DNA from: Burkholderiaceae bacterium
GTDB taxonomy: Bacteria; Pseudomonadota; Gammaproteobacteria; Burkholderiales; Burkholderiaceae_D
DNA: 64,000 nucleotides
Assembly: GCA_030158675.1 (NCBI GenBank)
Contig: JAOASL010000003.1
Span: forward strand, 223,777-287,776
Reading direction: 5' to 3'
Position numbers and translations under genes: made by a program. Within the stretch, counting starts at the first letter, position 1. Each line of letters opens with the position of its first letter. The notes under the pieces were generated by a model. It was not told the origin of the DNA. It worked only from the letters and a program-made list of their open reading frames with translations, and did no database searches. This document shows, piece after piece, positions 9,967-21,140 of this stretch.

Positions 9967-10206
9967 ATGCTCAAGTTGGCGATGTCGGTACTTTGGCCAT
10001 CATTCCTGTCGGCCATCATTGCCGAAGGTTTTTTCTTTTCCGTATTCGACCCGAGCGACCTGATGCTGGTCGGAGGGCATGTCGATCTGGAGCCGATTGC
10101 TGCTTACACGGTGGGGTTTTTCTTTTTCTGGACCATCTGCGCAATCGCCAGCATGATCAGCCTTTACCTGGTTCGTACCGAAGTGCCAGGGCATCCGCCG
10201 TTCTGA
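9967..10206 (+). CDS. small two-helix membrane protein of the cco locus, function unknown
   Basis: A 79-residue protein starting at ATG 9967 after GGAGGGG (9957-9963). Two hydrophobic segments are visible (VLWPSFLSAIIAEGFFFSVF and AYTVGFFFFWTICAIASMISLYL) with a short polar stretch between them. I do not recognise a named family. Its position between ccoH and fnr, on the cco strand, suggests it belongs to the respiratory locus. An upstream extension of the frame exists but overlaps ccoH and is not protein-like. Confidence 0.7.
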   Translation: MLKLAMSVLWPSFLSAIIAEGFFFSVFDPSDLMLVGGHVDLEPIAAYTVGFFFFWTICAIASMISLYLVRTEVPGHPPF

Positions 10207-10263
10207 CAAATTGACCGAGGGTTCGGCGTCAGCGTCGGTTCACTGGGCCAGACAAGATGAGCT

Positions 10264-10300
10264 GACTGTGCGCGCCCGTTGTTCGGGTCGCGCAGTCGTT
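10264..10300. terminator. bidirectional terminator-like hairpin between the cco locus and fnr
   Basis: A GC-rich inverted repeat pairs GACTG-T-GCGCGCCCG with CGGGTCGCGCAGTC around a short TTGTT-type loop and is followed by GTTTTC on the plus strand. It lies between two convergent genes (stops at 10206 and 10302). The stem has one or two mismatches. Confidence 0.6.
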
Positions 10301-10301
10301 T

Positions 10302-11072
10302 TCATGCGGAGGTTTGGTCGTTGCTGTCCGTGCCTGCGGCGATCGCACGCAAGCGATCCGGATCAAGCAGCTCGATCTCGCGGTTTGCGACCCGCAGCAA
10401 GCCTTGCTTCTTCAGTCGCGACAACAGCCGGCTGATGCTCTCGATCGTCAGTCCAAGGTAATTACCGATTTCTTCGCGCGACATGCGCAGCTGGAAGGTG
10501 GTCGACGAATAGCCGCGCGCCGCATAGCGCGACGCAAGATTGACCAGGAAGGCCGCAAAGCGCTGCTCGGCCCGCATGTTTCCAAGCAGGAGCATCACGT
10601 TTTGCTCGCGCGTGATTTCGCGGCTCATCATCCGGTGGAAGTGATGCAGCAGTGTCGGTATCGTGCCGAAAAGATCTTCCAGTCGCGAAAACGGAATCTC
10701 GCAGACCTCGCTGTCCTCGAGCGCCATCGCGTCGCAGTGATGGCGATCGGTGCTGATCGCGTCCATGCCCAGCAATTCGCCCGCCATCTGGAAACCGGTG
10801 ACCTGCTGCTCGCCGCCCGGGCTGACCTGATAGGTCTTGAAATGCCCGAGACGGATCGCGTACAGGTTGGTGAATGTGTCCTCCATCCGGTACAGCAGCG
10901 AATCTTTCGGAACCTTGCGGCGGCGGCCGATGATCTGGTCGAGACGCTGCATGTCGGACTCGCCCAGTCCCATCGGCAGACACAGCTGATGCATGCTGCA
11001 GGTTGAGCAACTGTTGCGCAGAGAATTGATCGAGATGCTCTTGCAGTCGGCGATTGGGGCGGATTGGGTCAT
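10302..11072 (-). CDS. fnr: Fnr-type oxygen-sensing transcription regulator
   Basis: A 256-residue CRP/FNR family protein. The N terminus has CSTCSMHQLC (C22, C25, C31) and an internal C113 in HHCDAM, the four ligands of an oxygen-labile 4Fe-4S cluster. A cyclic-nucleotide-like fold follows, then a helix-turn-helix with MSREEIGNYLGLTIESISRLLSRL, which carries the E-SR recognition pattern for TTGAT half sites. It would activate ccoNOQP through the box at 4622-4635 and perhaps the gene behind the box at 23309-23322. Confidence 0.95.
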   Translation of the reverse strand: MTQSAPIADCKSISINSLRNSCSTCSMHQLCLPMGLGESDMQRLDQIIGRRRKVPKDSLLYRMEDTFTNLYAIRLGHFKTYQVSPGGEQQVTGFQMAGELLGMDAISTDRHHCDAMALEDSEVCEIPFSRLEDLFGTIPTLLHHFHRMMSREITREQNVMLLLGNMRAEQRFAAFLVNLASRYAARGYSSTTFQLRMSREEIGNYLGLTIESISRLLSRLKKQGLLRVANREIELLDPDRLRAIAAGTDSNDQTSA

Positions 11073-11147
11073 GGCGTCTGGCGGGTAGGAGCGAACCGAC
11101 TGTATCCCATTCGGCGCAGGACCGCCACTTCGCTTGCCGAATTTGAA

Positions 11148-12546
<1,399 letters not shown>

Positions 12547-13467
12547 ATGGCGCGTCCCAGTCGTACCGACAAGGCGGTTCCTGTCTTCGAGCTATATGGC
12601 GAGGAAGGGGGCCGGCCGACGCTTGACCCGATTCATGTCGAGTCTATTGCCGCGCGCAGCAGCTTGCACAATTGGGAGATCAAGCCGCACCGCCATCATG
12701 GCCTGTTCCAGTTGCTATGGCTTTCCGAGGGCGAGGGCCGGCTGATGCTGGACGGTGCGCCGGGCCGGCTCGTTCCCGGTTCGGTCGTGCTGGTACCGCA
12801 GCATTGCGTGCACGGTTTCCATTTCGAGCGCGACGCTGGCGGACTGGTACTGACGCTTGCCTATCCGATGCTTGCCGGTCTGTCCGGCGAACTGGGGCGC
12901 CGGCTTCTGGCCTTATCGGCGCCGAGCCTATGCCAGCTGAGCCGTTCCGGCGAGCGTGTGCAGATACAGCGGCTATGGAAGCTGCTGGCCAGCGAGTATG
13001 AAATGCATGCTGCGTTCCGGCCGCAATTACTGGAGGCGCTGGTGGTTGCGCTGCTGGCCTTGCTGTTGCGGCAGCGCGGGGCGGAGGGCGATAGCGCGGA
13101 GGCCGGAAGAATGCCAGTGCCAGCGCCGGCGTCGGCACATCTTGCGCGATTCGCCGCGGAGATCGAGCGCAGCTTTCGAACGCATGCGCCGCTGGCGCAC
13201 TATGCATCGCTGCTGGGGCTGAGTGTTGCGCACCTGAATGCGCTGTGCCGCGAGTATGCGGGTCGGTCGGCACTGGGCATGGTGCATGACCGCTTGCTGC
13301 TGGAAGCGCGCCGCAACCTCGTCTATACCGCAATGACGGTCAGGGAAGTTGCGGAGCTCTTGGGGTTTTCGGATCCGGCGTATTTCACGCGATTTTTCAG
13401 ACGCGCCACCGGCAGGTCACCGACCCAATTCAGGGAGCGCACGGACCTGCCGTCCGGCGTGCTCTGA
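12547..13467 (+). CDS. AraC-family regulator, probably PobR/PobC type activator of pobA
   Basis: A 306-residue protein with an N-terminal cupin sensor (HRHHGLFQLLWLSEGEG, VPQHCVHGFHF) and a C-terminal AraC double helix-turn-helix (about residues 200-300: VAELLGFSDPAYFTRFFRRATGRSP in two parts, VAELLGFSDPAYF and TRFFRRATGRSP). It is divergent from pobA, the common position of AraC-type pobA activators. The 4-hydroxybenzoate effector is inferred from position. Confidence 0.82.
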   Translation: MARPSRTDKAVPVFELYGEEGGRPTLDPIHVESIAARSSLHNWEIKPHRHHGLFQLLWLSEGEGRLMLDGAPGRLVPGSVVLVPQHCVHGFHFERDAGGLVLTLAYPMLAGLSGELGRRLLALSAPSLCQLSRSGERVQIQRLWKLLASEYEMHAAFRPQLLEALVVALLALLLRQRGAEGDSAEAGRMPVPAPASAHLARFAAEIERSFRTHAPLAHYASLLGLSVAHLNALCREYAGRSALGMVHDRLLLEARRNLVYTAMTVREVAELLGFSDPAYFTRFFRRATGRSPTQFRERTDLPSGVL

Positions 13468-13474
13468 ACCCAAC

Positions 13475-13504
13475 GGATCCGAGCTGGCCGGCGCAGATCC
13501 GTCG
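13475..13504. terminator. weak inverted repeat between convergent regulators
   Basis: ACGGATC and GATCCGT, separated by about 16 bases, lie between the stops at 13467 (plus) and 13511 (minus). The position suits a bidirectional terminator, but there is no T-run and the loop is long. Confidence 0.3.
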
Positions 13505-13510
13505 CAGCGA

Positions 13511-14398
13511 TCAGGGCAGTAGCACGGCCAGTTCGCTGGATGCGTTCAGGAGTGCGGGCAGAAAGGATTGCTCGACCTGCGTGCGGGCAACGCGCGTCGC
13601 CTGGGCGCCGATGTTTAGCGCGGCCATCGTGGCGCCGGACGCACCCCGCACCGGCACTGCAATCGAGCGCAGACCGATTTCCAGTTCTTCCTCAACGACC
13701 GCATACCCTTTCAGGCGCACGTCGGCGATGATCTCGCGCAGCCGCGCTTCCGCAATTTCCGTGCGGTCGGTGAAGGCGACCAGTTTCACCCGAGAGAAGT
13801 ATTCATTGAGCTCTGCCTCTGGCAAGCTGGCAAGCAGCACGCGTCCGAGCGACGTGCAGTAGGCCGGCAGCCTGCTGCCGGCATTGAGCGCGACCGACAG
13901 CACGCGCGAGGTCTGCGAGCGCGAGATATACAGCACTTCATCGTCTTCCAGCACGGCCAGCGAGCAGGATTCGTTCAACGTGCGGCTCAGCTGGTTCAGG
14001 CAAGGCTGCGCGGCGATGGTCAGCGGTGTCGACGACAGATAAGAGTAGCCCAGCGCCAGGATCTTGGGCTTCAGGTAAAAATTGTTCGCCTCCGAGTCCG
14101 CGTAACCGAGTTGCTTCAGGGTGTACAGGCAGCGCCGGACTGCAGCGCGCGGAATTCCGGTCTTGTGACTGATCTGCGCGATCGTCATCGCCCGTCGCTG
14201 ATCGCTGAAAGCCTTGACGACGGCGAGACCGCGCGCGAGCGAGGTCATGAAGCTGGGATCGGTCAGCGCATCGATTTCCTCAGCAATCGTGAGAGGACGT
14301 GCGGGCGGTAACGGCAATTCACTGGCGGCTTCCGGCGCCAGGGGTTCCGGCGCAGCGGCGCGGTTAGGATCGGTGATGGCGGTGGATATGTTCTGCAT
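13511..14398 (-). CDS. pcaR: IclR-family regulator of the beta-ketoadipate pathway (PcaR/PobR type)
   Basis: 295 residues from ATG 14398 (MQNISTAITDP); the frame extends further upstream, but this start gives the usual PcaR/PcaU length. The helix-turn-helix has MTIAQISHKTGIPRAAVRRC, and the IclR effector domain contains SCSLAVLEDDEVLYISR, AYCTSLGRVLLASL and GLRSIAVPVRG. The gene is divergent from pcaI across 613 bases. The paired GTTCG-N5-CGAAC boxes there match known PcaR-like sites, so it probably controls pcaIJFHGBDC in response to beta-ketoadipate or protocatechuate. Confidence 0.85.
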   Translation of the reverse strand: MQNISTAITDPNRAAAPEPLAPEAASELPLPPARPLTIAEEIDALTDPSFMTSLARGLAVVKAFSDQRRAMTIAQISHKTGIPRAAVRRCLYTLKQLGYADSEANNFYLKPKILALGYSYLSSTPLTIAAQPCLNQLSRTLNESCSLAVLEDDEVLYISRSQTSRVLSVALNAGSRLPAYCTSLGRVLLASLPEAELNEYFSRVKLVAFTDRTEIAEARLREIIADVRLKGYAVVEEELEIGLRSIAVPVRGASGATMAALNIGAQATRVARTQVEQSFLPALLNASSELAVLLP

Positions 14399-14753
14399 GG
14401 TCAGATCGCTGTAAATGGTGGCTATCTTGTGGACTGGAGACTGTTTGAAAACTGCGCTCTTCATTCGGTCCTGCGATGCTCGTCGCACCACTTGATCGAC
14501 TGCGCCTCCCGAACCGAACTCGGCGCGCTCGCTGCCTTTTCAAACTGTCTGACGGGGACTCATGCCGCGAGGTCCGCGTGGTCCGCGTTGGCGAGGATTC
14601 CGGGAACGGCAGGGCGTTACCGTAACGTAACTCGATATTTTTTTGACAATCTCTGCGCTGTTCATGGCGCCTGCCACTTTGTCCGTATGGAAGCGGGGAG
14701 AATTGTTGTGTCTTTCAGACATTTCAATAAATTTCACCCTTGCGAACGTCCGA

Positions 14754-14768
14754 GTTCGGGAACCGAAC
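14754..14768 (+). promoter_or_regulatory. PcaR-type palindromic box 1
   Basis: GTTCGGGAACCGAAC is a 15-base perfect palindromic site of the form GTTCG-N5-CGAAC. It has the same half-sites and spacing as box 2, 99 bases downstream. Confidence 0.65.
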
Positions 14769-14852
14769 AAAAATTTTAGCTCCGCGCTTGTCGGTATTAA
14801 TTGGCGGAGATACACTCCGACGCGCTGATAAATGTTCTATAGACAGCCAGTT

Positions 14853-14867
14853 GTTCGTTGATCGAAC
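14853..14867 (+). promoter_or_regulatory. PcaR-type palindromic box 2 overlapping a -35
   Basis: GTTCGTTGATCGAAC has GTTCG-N5-CGAAC form and resembles the described P. putida PcaR site GTTCGATAATCGCAC in spacing. It overlaps the candidate -35 TTGATC of the pcaI promoter, the placement known for PcaR activation. Confidence 0.72.
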
Positions 14868-15011
14868 TTTTGGGCGAAGTATAGGGCGAGAATAACGCGT
14901 TATCAACCGGTGATTCCCAGGTTGTTTCTGGCGCCTTTTCGGTACCTTTGGGTCTTCAACTGGCGTGCTCGTCCACCCTCGACTGGCATTACCTATGACG
15001 GGAGGTTTTTC

Positions 15012-15683
15012 TTGGTCGATAAGATCGTTCCAGATTTAGCGCAGGCCGTCGCCGGCATCTTCGATGGCGCGACAGTCATGATTGGTGGCTTCGGCAATGC
15101 CGGCATGCCCAGCGCACTCATCGATGCGCTGATCGCACAGGGGGCCGGCGAGCTCACCATCGTCAACAATAACGCCGGCAACGGCGATGCCGGGCTGGCA
15201 GCACTGCTGGCCGCCGGTCGCGTGAAAAAAATCATTTGCTCGTTCCCGCGTCAGGTTGACTCCCATGTTTTCGATCGCCTGTACCGCGCCGGTGACGTGG
15301 CGCTCGAACTGACCCCGCAGGGCAATCTGGCCGAGCGCATCCGCGCGGCCGGCGCCGGCATCGGCGGCTTCTTTTCGCCCACCGGCTTCGGCACGCTGCT
15401 GGCCGAGGGCAAGGAGACCCGCGTCATCAATGGCCGGCCCTATGTGCTGGAGTCGCCGATCCATGCTGACTTTGCGTTGATCAAGGCGTTAAAGGGTGAC
15501 CGCTGGGGCAATCTCGTCTATCGCAAGGCCGCGCGCAACTTCGGCCCGATCATGGCGATGGCCGCGAAGTGCACGATTGCCCAGGTTGACGTAGTCGTGC
15601 CGCTGGGCGAACTCGATCCGGAAGTGATCGTCACCCCGGGAATTTTCGTGCAGCGCGTGGTGCAGGCCGGAGGGGTGCAATGA
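15012..15683 (+). CDS. pcaI: 3-oxoadipate CoA-transferase subunit A
   Basis: A 223-residue alpha subunit of the class I CoA-transferase that moves CoA from succinyl-CoA to 3-oxoadipate. The motif GATVMIGGFGNAGMPSALID is the CoA-transferase signature 1. The start is taken as TTG 15012 because a perfect GGAGGT lies 5 bases upstream (15001-15006) and the product then begins MVDKIVPDLAQAV as in other PcaI proteins. An ATG at 14910 would add 34 non-homologous residues. It overlaps pcaJ by ATGA. Confidence 0.93.
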   Translation: MVDKIVPDLAQAVAGIFDGATVMIGGFGNAGMPSALIDALIAQGAGELTIVNNNAGNGDAGLAALLAAGRVKKIICSFPRQVDSHVFDRLYRAGDVALELTPQGNLAERIRAAGAGIGGFFSPTGFGTLLAEGKETRVINGRPYVLESPIHADFALIKALKGDRWGNLVYRKAARNFGPIMAMAAKCTIAQVDVVVPLGELDPEVIVTPGIFVQRVVQAGGVQ

Positions 15684-16318
15684 AGCGATTTACCCGTGAC
15701 GAAATGGCGCGCCGTGTCGCGCAAGACATCCCCGAGGGCGCGTATGTGAACCTCGGCATCGGCCTTCCCACCAAGGTCGCCAATCACCTCGACTCGTCGA
15801 AAGAAATTTTCCTGCACAGCGAGAACGGCATTCTCGGCATGGGCCCGGCGCCACAGCCCGGTGCTGAAGACCCTGACCTGATCAACGCCGGCAAGCAGCC
15901 CGTCACCTTGCTGACCGGCGGCGCCTACTTCCATCATGCGGATTCATTCGCGATGATGCGCGGTGGCCATCTCGATATCTGCGTGCTGGGCGCATTTCAG
16001 GTATCGCAAAGCGGCGACCTCGCCAACTGGCACACCGGCGCGCCGGAGGCAATTCCTGCCGTCGGCGGCGCCATGGATCTGGCGATCGGCGCCAAGCGCG
16101 TGTTCGTGATGATGGAACACCAGACCAAGAGCGGCGAGAGCAAGATCGTCGAGCACTGCAGCTATCCGCTGACAGGTGTCGGTTGCGTGGCGCGAATTTA
16201 CACCGACCTTGCGACCATCGATGTCACTGCCGAAGGCCTGCGCGTCATTGACATGGCCGACGGACTGACGCTGGCCGAATTGCAGGCGCTGACCGGTGTG
16301 CGGCTGGCCATGGCCTGA
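15680..16318 (+). CDS. pcaJ: 3-oxoadipate CoA-transferase subunit B
   Basis: A 212-residue beta subunit. It has [14 protein letters not shown] and the catalytic-Glu signature [10 protein letters not shown] (the Glu forms the thioester intermediate). The start overlaps the pcaI stop (ATGA at 15680-15683), ensuring equal production of the two subunits. It acts with PcaI in the cytoplasm. Confidence 0.96.
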   Translation: MKRFTRDEMARRVAQDIPEGAYVNLGIGLPTKVANHLDSSKEIFLHSENGILGMGPAPQPGAEDPDLINAGKQPVTLLTGGAYFHHADSFAMMRGGHLDICVLGAFQVSQSGDLANWHTGAPEAIPAVGGAMDLAIGAKRVFVMMEHQTKSGESKIVEHCSYPLTGVGCVARIYTDLATIDVTAEGLRVIDMADGLTLAELQALTGVRLAMA

Positions 16319-16358
16319 GCACCGCAGCAAGAACCCACATTCAACGATAGGACAACGA

Positions 16359-17561
<1,203 letters not shown>

Positions 17562-17586
17562 TCATTATTCGAGGCAAGGAACCAGC

Positions 17587-18288
17587 ATGTCTGTACTTCA
17601 ACCCTATCGGCGTCCGGCAGCGGAAAGCCAGCCTGACTATCTTTACCCCGACTACCAGTCGACGGTCGCACGCACACCGTCCAGGCCACTGATCCTGCTG
17701 CCGCAATCGCTCTCGGAGATGACCGGGCCCGTGTTCGGCCAGGATCGCGTGCACCCGCAGGACGCGGACCTGACGCGCCAGCATGCCGACGAGCCACTCG
17801 GCGAGCGCATCATTGTCGCCGGTCGCGTGCTCGATGAAGATGGTCGCCCGGTGGCGAACCAACTGGTCGAGGTGTGGCAGGCGAATGCTGCCGGTCGTTA
17901 CCGTCACAAGCGCGATCAGCACGATGCACCGCTCGATCCCAATTTCACCGGCACCGGCCGCATGATGACGGATGCGAACGGCAATTACCGCTTTCTGACG
18001 ATTCGTCCCGGGGCCTACCCGTGGCGCAACCATCCGAATGCCTGGCGGCCGGCGCACATTCATTTTTCGCTGTTCGGCCCGGCGTTTGCGACCCGACTGG
18101 TCACGCAAATGTATTTTCCCGGCGACCCCTTGCTGCCTTTCGATCCTATCTACAACAGCGTGCCCGACGGCGCGCGCCAGAAGATGATCTCGGACTTCGA
18201 CCTCGGCCTGACCGAGCCCGAGCATGCGCTCGGCTTCCGCTTCAACATCGTCCTGCGCGGCCGCGATGCGACGCCGATGGAGAAATGA
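17587..18288 (+). CDS. pcaH: protocatechuate 3,4-dioxygenase beta subunit
   Basis: A 233-residue intradiol dioxygenase subunit bearing the non-heme Fe(III) site. Ligand regions visible are NPNAWRPAHIHFSLFG (His pair) and TQMYFPGDPLLPFDPIYNS, with GRYRHKRDQHDAPLDPNFTG around the first Tyr. It opens the ring of protocatechuate to 3-carboxy-cis,cis-muconate. pcaG follows one base downstream. Confidence 0.96.
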   Translation: MSVLQPYRRPAAESQPDYLYPDYQSTVARTPSRPLILLPQSLSEMTGPVFGQDRVHPQDADLTRQHADEPLGERIIVAGRVLDEDGRPVANQLVEVWQANAAGRYRHKRDQHDAPLDPNFTGTGRMMTDANGNYRFLTIRPGAYPWRNHPNAWRPAHIHFSLFGPAFATRLVTQMYFPGDPLLPFDPIYNSVPDGARQKMISDFDLGLTEPEHALGFRFNIVLRGRDATPMEK

Positions 18289-18289
18289 C

Positions 18290-18862
18290 ATGAGTTTTCC
18301 TCTGACCCCGTCGCAGACCGTCGGCCCTTACCTGCACATTGGCTTCGACTGGCTGAATACCACCGAGCTGGCAGACGCCGGCGTGTCGGGCGAGCGTATC
18401 GTCGTCACTGGTCGTGTGCTGGACGCCAAGGGCCAGCCCGTGCCGGATGGCGTGGTCGAGATCTGGCAGGCGAACGCACATGGCAAATATGCGCATCCTG
18501 ATGACGCGCGCGCGCTGCCGACCGAGCCGGGCTTTACCGGGTTCGGCCGCTGCCCGACGGATCCCGAAGGGCGCTTCCGCTTCGCAACCGTCAAGCCCGG
18601 CTGCGTGCCCGCTGCCGACGGCCAGCCGCAGGCGCCGCATATCCTGGTCAATGTGTTCGCGCGCGGCCTGCTAAAGCAGCTGTCTACGCGGATTTATTTT
18701 TTGGGCGACAATCACGCCACGGATCACGTGTTGCAGCAGGTGCCCGCCGAGCGTCGTGCAACCCTGATCGCAAAGCCGGCATCTGCTGCGCCGGCGACCT
18801 TCGAACGGGACATCGTGCTCGGCGGAGGCGGCGACAATGAAACCGTGTTTTTCGATTTCTGA
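18290..18862 (+). CDS. pcaG: protocatechuate 3,4-dioxygenase alpha subunit
   Basis: A 190-residue structural partner of PcaH. It begins MSFPLTPSQTVGPYLHIGFDW and has VEIWQANAHGKYAHP and APHILVNVFARGLLKQLSTR, the intradiol dioxygenase fold without the complete iron site. A longer frame starts inside pcaH and is not used. Confidence 0.95.
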   Translation: MSFPLTPSQTVGPYLHIGFDWLNTTELADAGVSGERIVVTGRVLDAKGQPVPDGVVEIWQANAHGKYAHPDDARALPTEPGFTGFGRCPTDPEGRFRFATVKPGCVPAADGQPQAPHILVNVFARGLLKQLSTRIYFLGDNHATDHVLQQVPAERRATLIAKPASAAPATFERDIVLGGGGDNETVFFDF

Positions 18863-18915
18863 TTCGCACTGCCAACACGCACTACCGACGTGAACTCACG
18901 ACGCTCACGACCGAT

Positions 18916-18954
18916 TTTTACTGCCGACTTTCATTGCTGACTTTCACTGCTGAC
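18916..18954 (+). repeat. three tandem 13-base imperfect repeats between pcaG and pcaB
   Basis: Units TTTTACTGCCGAC, TTTCATTGCTGAC and TTTCACTGCTGAC lie head to tail in the 103-base gap between pcaG and pcaB. No function is evident; they end 11 bases before the pcaB start. Confidence 0.7.
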
Positions 18955-18965
18955 ACGCGACGACC

Positions 18966-20318
18966 ATGCAAGTCCTGACCTCCGCCATCTTTTCCAGTGA
19001 GGGCATGCAGCGCGTGTTCTCTGCCGGTAGTGCGGTTCAGCGCATGCTCGACTTCGAGGCGGCGCTGACTCGCGGACTGGCTTGCGAGGAGGTGATACCC
19101 ACCTCCGCAGTGGCGCCGCTGCTGGCTTGCTGTGACGCGAGCGCCTATGACCTGACGGCACTGGCACTGGCTGCGCGCGATGCGGGTAATCTGGCCATTC
19201 CGCTGGTAAAGCAGTTAACCGCCAGGGTCGCCGAGCGCGATGCCGACGCGGCGCGCTACGTACATTGGGGCTCGACCAGCCAGGACGTGATCGATACCGG
19301 TATGGTGTTGCAGTTACGCGATGCGCTTGACCTGATCACCGTCGAGCTGGCTGAGCTGGCCGATGTGCTGGCCGGCCTCGCGCACCGGCACCGGACCACG
19401 CCGATGATGGGCCGCACCTGGATGCAGCATGCGCTGCCAATCACCTTCGGACTGAAAGCTGCCGGCTGGCTTGACGCGCTGATGCGGCATCAGCAGCGCC
19501 TGGCCGAAATGCGCGCACGGCTGTGCGTGCTGCAGTTCGGTGGCGCCACCGGTACACTCGCCAGCCTTGGTGACCGCGGCCTGGCCGTCGCGCATGCGGT
19601 CGCTGCTGCGCTCGACTTGCCGCTGCCCCATCTGCCCTGGCATGCACACCGTGATCGCTTCGCCGAATTTGCGACTACCCTGGGGCTGCTGACCGGCACC
19701 CTCGGCAAGATCGCGCGTGACATTGCCTTGCAAAACCAGACCGAAGTCGCGGAATTGTCTGAGCCAGTCGCTGTCGGACGTGGCGGTTCGTCGACCATGC
19801 CGCACAAGCGCAATCCGGTGGGTTGTGCGGCGGTATTGGCTGTGGCCGTGCGCGTGCCGGCATTGGTATCTACCCTGTTGTCGGCCATGCCGAACGAGCA
19901 CGAGCGCGCGCTCGGTGGCTGGCAGGCCGAGTGGGACACCCTGCCCGAAATCGCTTCGCTGTGCGCTGCGGCGCTGACGCAGCTGCGCGATGTCGCCGAG
20001 GGCCTGCGCGTTGATACCGTGCGGATGCGCAAGAACATGGAGCTGACTCAGGGGCTGGTGATGGCCGAGCCGGTGTCGCTGGCGCTGGCGGCGGAGTTCG
20101 GCCGTGCGCGAGCGCATGAGATCGTCGAATCGGCCTGCCATACTGCGATCGACAGCGGGCAGCACCTGCAGCAGGTATTGCAGATGGATGCGCGCGTGGC
20201 GTCGGTGCTCGGGCCGGAACGCCTGGCCGCGCTGTTCGATCCGCTGAGCTATACGGGAGAAGCGACCGCCTTCGTTGACCGCGTGCTTGCGGCGCACCGG
20301 CAGCGCAAGGCCGGATGA
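18966..20318 (+). CDS. pcaB: 3-carboxy-cis,cis-muconate cycloisomerase
   Basis: A 450-residue member of the fumarase/aspartase superfamily. The signature GRGGSSTMPHKRNPVGCAAV is present, with HWGSTSQDVIDTG and GRTWMQHALPITFG. It lactonises 3-carboxymuconate to gamma-carboxymuconolactone. It has the normal length and lies inside the pca operon. Confidence 0.96.
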   Translation: MQVLTSAIFSSEGMQRVFSAGSAVQRMLDFEAALTRGLACEEVIPTSAVAPLLACCDASAYDLTALALAARDAGNLAIPLVKQLTARVAERDADAARYVHWGSTSQDVIDTGMVLQLRDALDLITVELAELADVLAGLAHRHRTTPMMGRTWMQHALPITFGLKAAGWLDALMRHQQRLAEMRARLCVLQFGGATGTLASLGDRGLAVAHAVAAALDLPLPHLPWHAHRDRFAEFATTLGLLTGTLGKIARDIALQNQTEVAELSEPVAVGRGGSSTMPHKRNPVGCAAVLAVAVRVPALVSTLLSAMPNEHERALGGWQAEWDTLPEIASLCAAALTQLRDVAEGLRVDTVRMRKNMELTQGLVMAEPVSLALAAEFGRARAHEIVESACHTAIDSGQHLQQVLQMDARVASVLGPERLAALFDPLSYTGEATAFVDRVLAAHRQRKAG

Positions 20319-20339
20319 CCTATTTTATGGAGCCAATCG

Positions 20340-21134
20340 ATGCCTTTCATTGAAACCGGGAGCGGCAAACTGCATTACCAGATCGACGGCGCCGATGGCG
20401 CGCCCGTGCTGGTCATGTCCAATTCACTGGGCACCACGCTGGACATGTGGCTGCCGCAAATGCCGGCGCTGACCGAGCACTTTCGCGTGCTGCGCTATGA
20501 CACGCGCGGCCACGGCCAGTCCGACATCACTGCTGGTCCCTACACGATCGCGCAGCTCGGCGGCGATGTCATCGCGTTGCTCGACCGGCTGAAGATTCCA
20601 CGTGCACATTTTTGCGGACTGTCGATGGGGGGCATGACCGGCATGTGGCTCGGCATTCATCATCCCGATCGTATCGATCGCCTCGTGCTCTGCAACACCA
20701 GCGCCGCGATCGGCGTGCCCGAAATGTGGAACGCCCGCATCGCGCAGGTGCGGCAGGGCGGCATGCAGATCGTGCTTGATACCGTGCTGCAGCGCTGGTT
20801 CACCGACGACTTCCTGTCGCATGCCCCGGCCCAGGTTGAGCGGGTGCGCAACATGCTGGCCAACACCACCGTTGAGGGCTACGTCGCCAACTGTGCGGCA
20901 GTGCGCGACATGGATCAGCGCGCCGAGCTGGGGCGGATTGCGGCGCCGACGCTGGTGATCGGCGGCAAGCATGATAAATCTACGCCGCCCGAGCATGGCG
21001 AGCTGATCGCCCGATCGATTCCCGGAGCTCGCTATGTGGAGCTGAACGCCGCGCATCTGTCGAACTGGGAAGTCGCGCAGGCGTTCACCCAGCAGCTGCT
21101 GAATTTCCTGCTCAAGCAGGACGCCGCTCCCTGA
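20340..21134 (+). CDS. pcaD: 3-oxoadipate enol-lactonase
   Basis: A 264-residue alpha/beta hydrolase. The nucleophile elbow is GLSMGGMTG, the oxyanion region SNSLGTTLDMW, and the C-terminal catalytic His is in NAAHLSNWE. YDTRGHGQSD is typical of PcaD. It hydrolyses 3-oxoadipate enol-lactone to 3-oxoadipate. pcaC follows as a separate gene here, not fused as PcaL. Confidence 0.95.
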   Translation: MPFIETGSGKLHYQIDGADGAPVLVMSNSLGTTLDMWLPQMPALTEHFRVLRYDTRGHGQSDITAGPYTIAQLGGDVIALLDRLKIPRAHFCGLSMGGMTGMWLGIHHPDRIDRLVLCNTSAAIGVPEMWNARIAQVRQGGMQIVLDTVLQRWFTDDFLSHAPAQVERVRNMLANTTVEGYVANCAAVRDMDQRAELGRIAAPTLVIGGKHDKSTPPEHGELIARSIPGARYVELNAAHLSNWEVAQAFTQQLLNFLLKQDAAP

Positions 21135-21140
21135 GGCCGG

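Larger units (their letters stand above)
14399..15011. promoter_or_regulatory. 613-base divergent control region between pcaR and pcaI
   Basis: No convincing gene: the open frames inside lack family-like sequence and a Shine-Dalgarno. The part from 14620 on is visibly AT-rich. It contains two 15-base GTTCG-N5-CGAAC palindromes (14754-14768 and 14853-14867). A possible promoter has TTGATC at 14858-14863 and TATAGG at 14880-14885 (16-base spacer), so the second box overlaps the -35. The leader to pcaI is then about 125 bases. Confidence 0.6.

Noticed and set aside
14429..14779. 116-codon frame in the pcaR-pcaI gap
   Set aside because: It crosses the operator boxes, has no family resemblance and no ribosome site; treated as control region.
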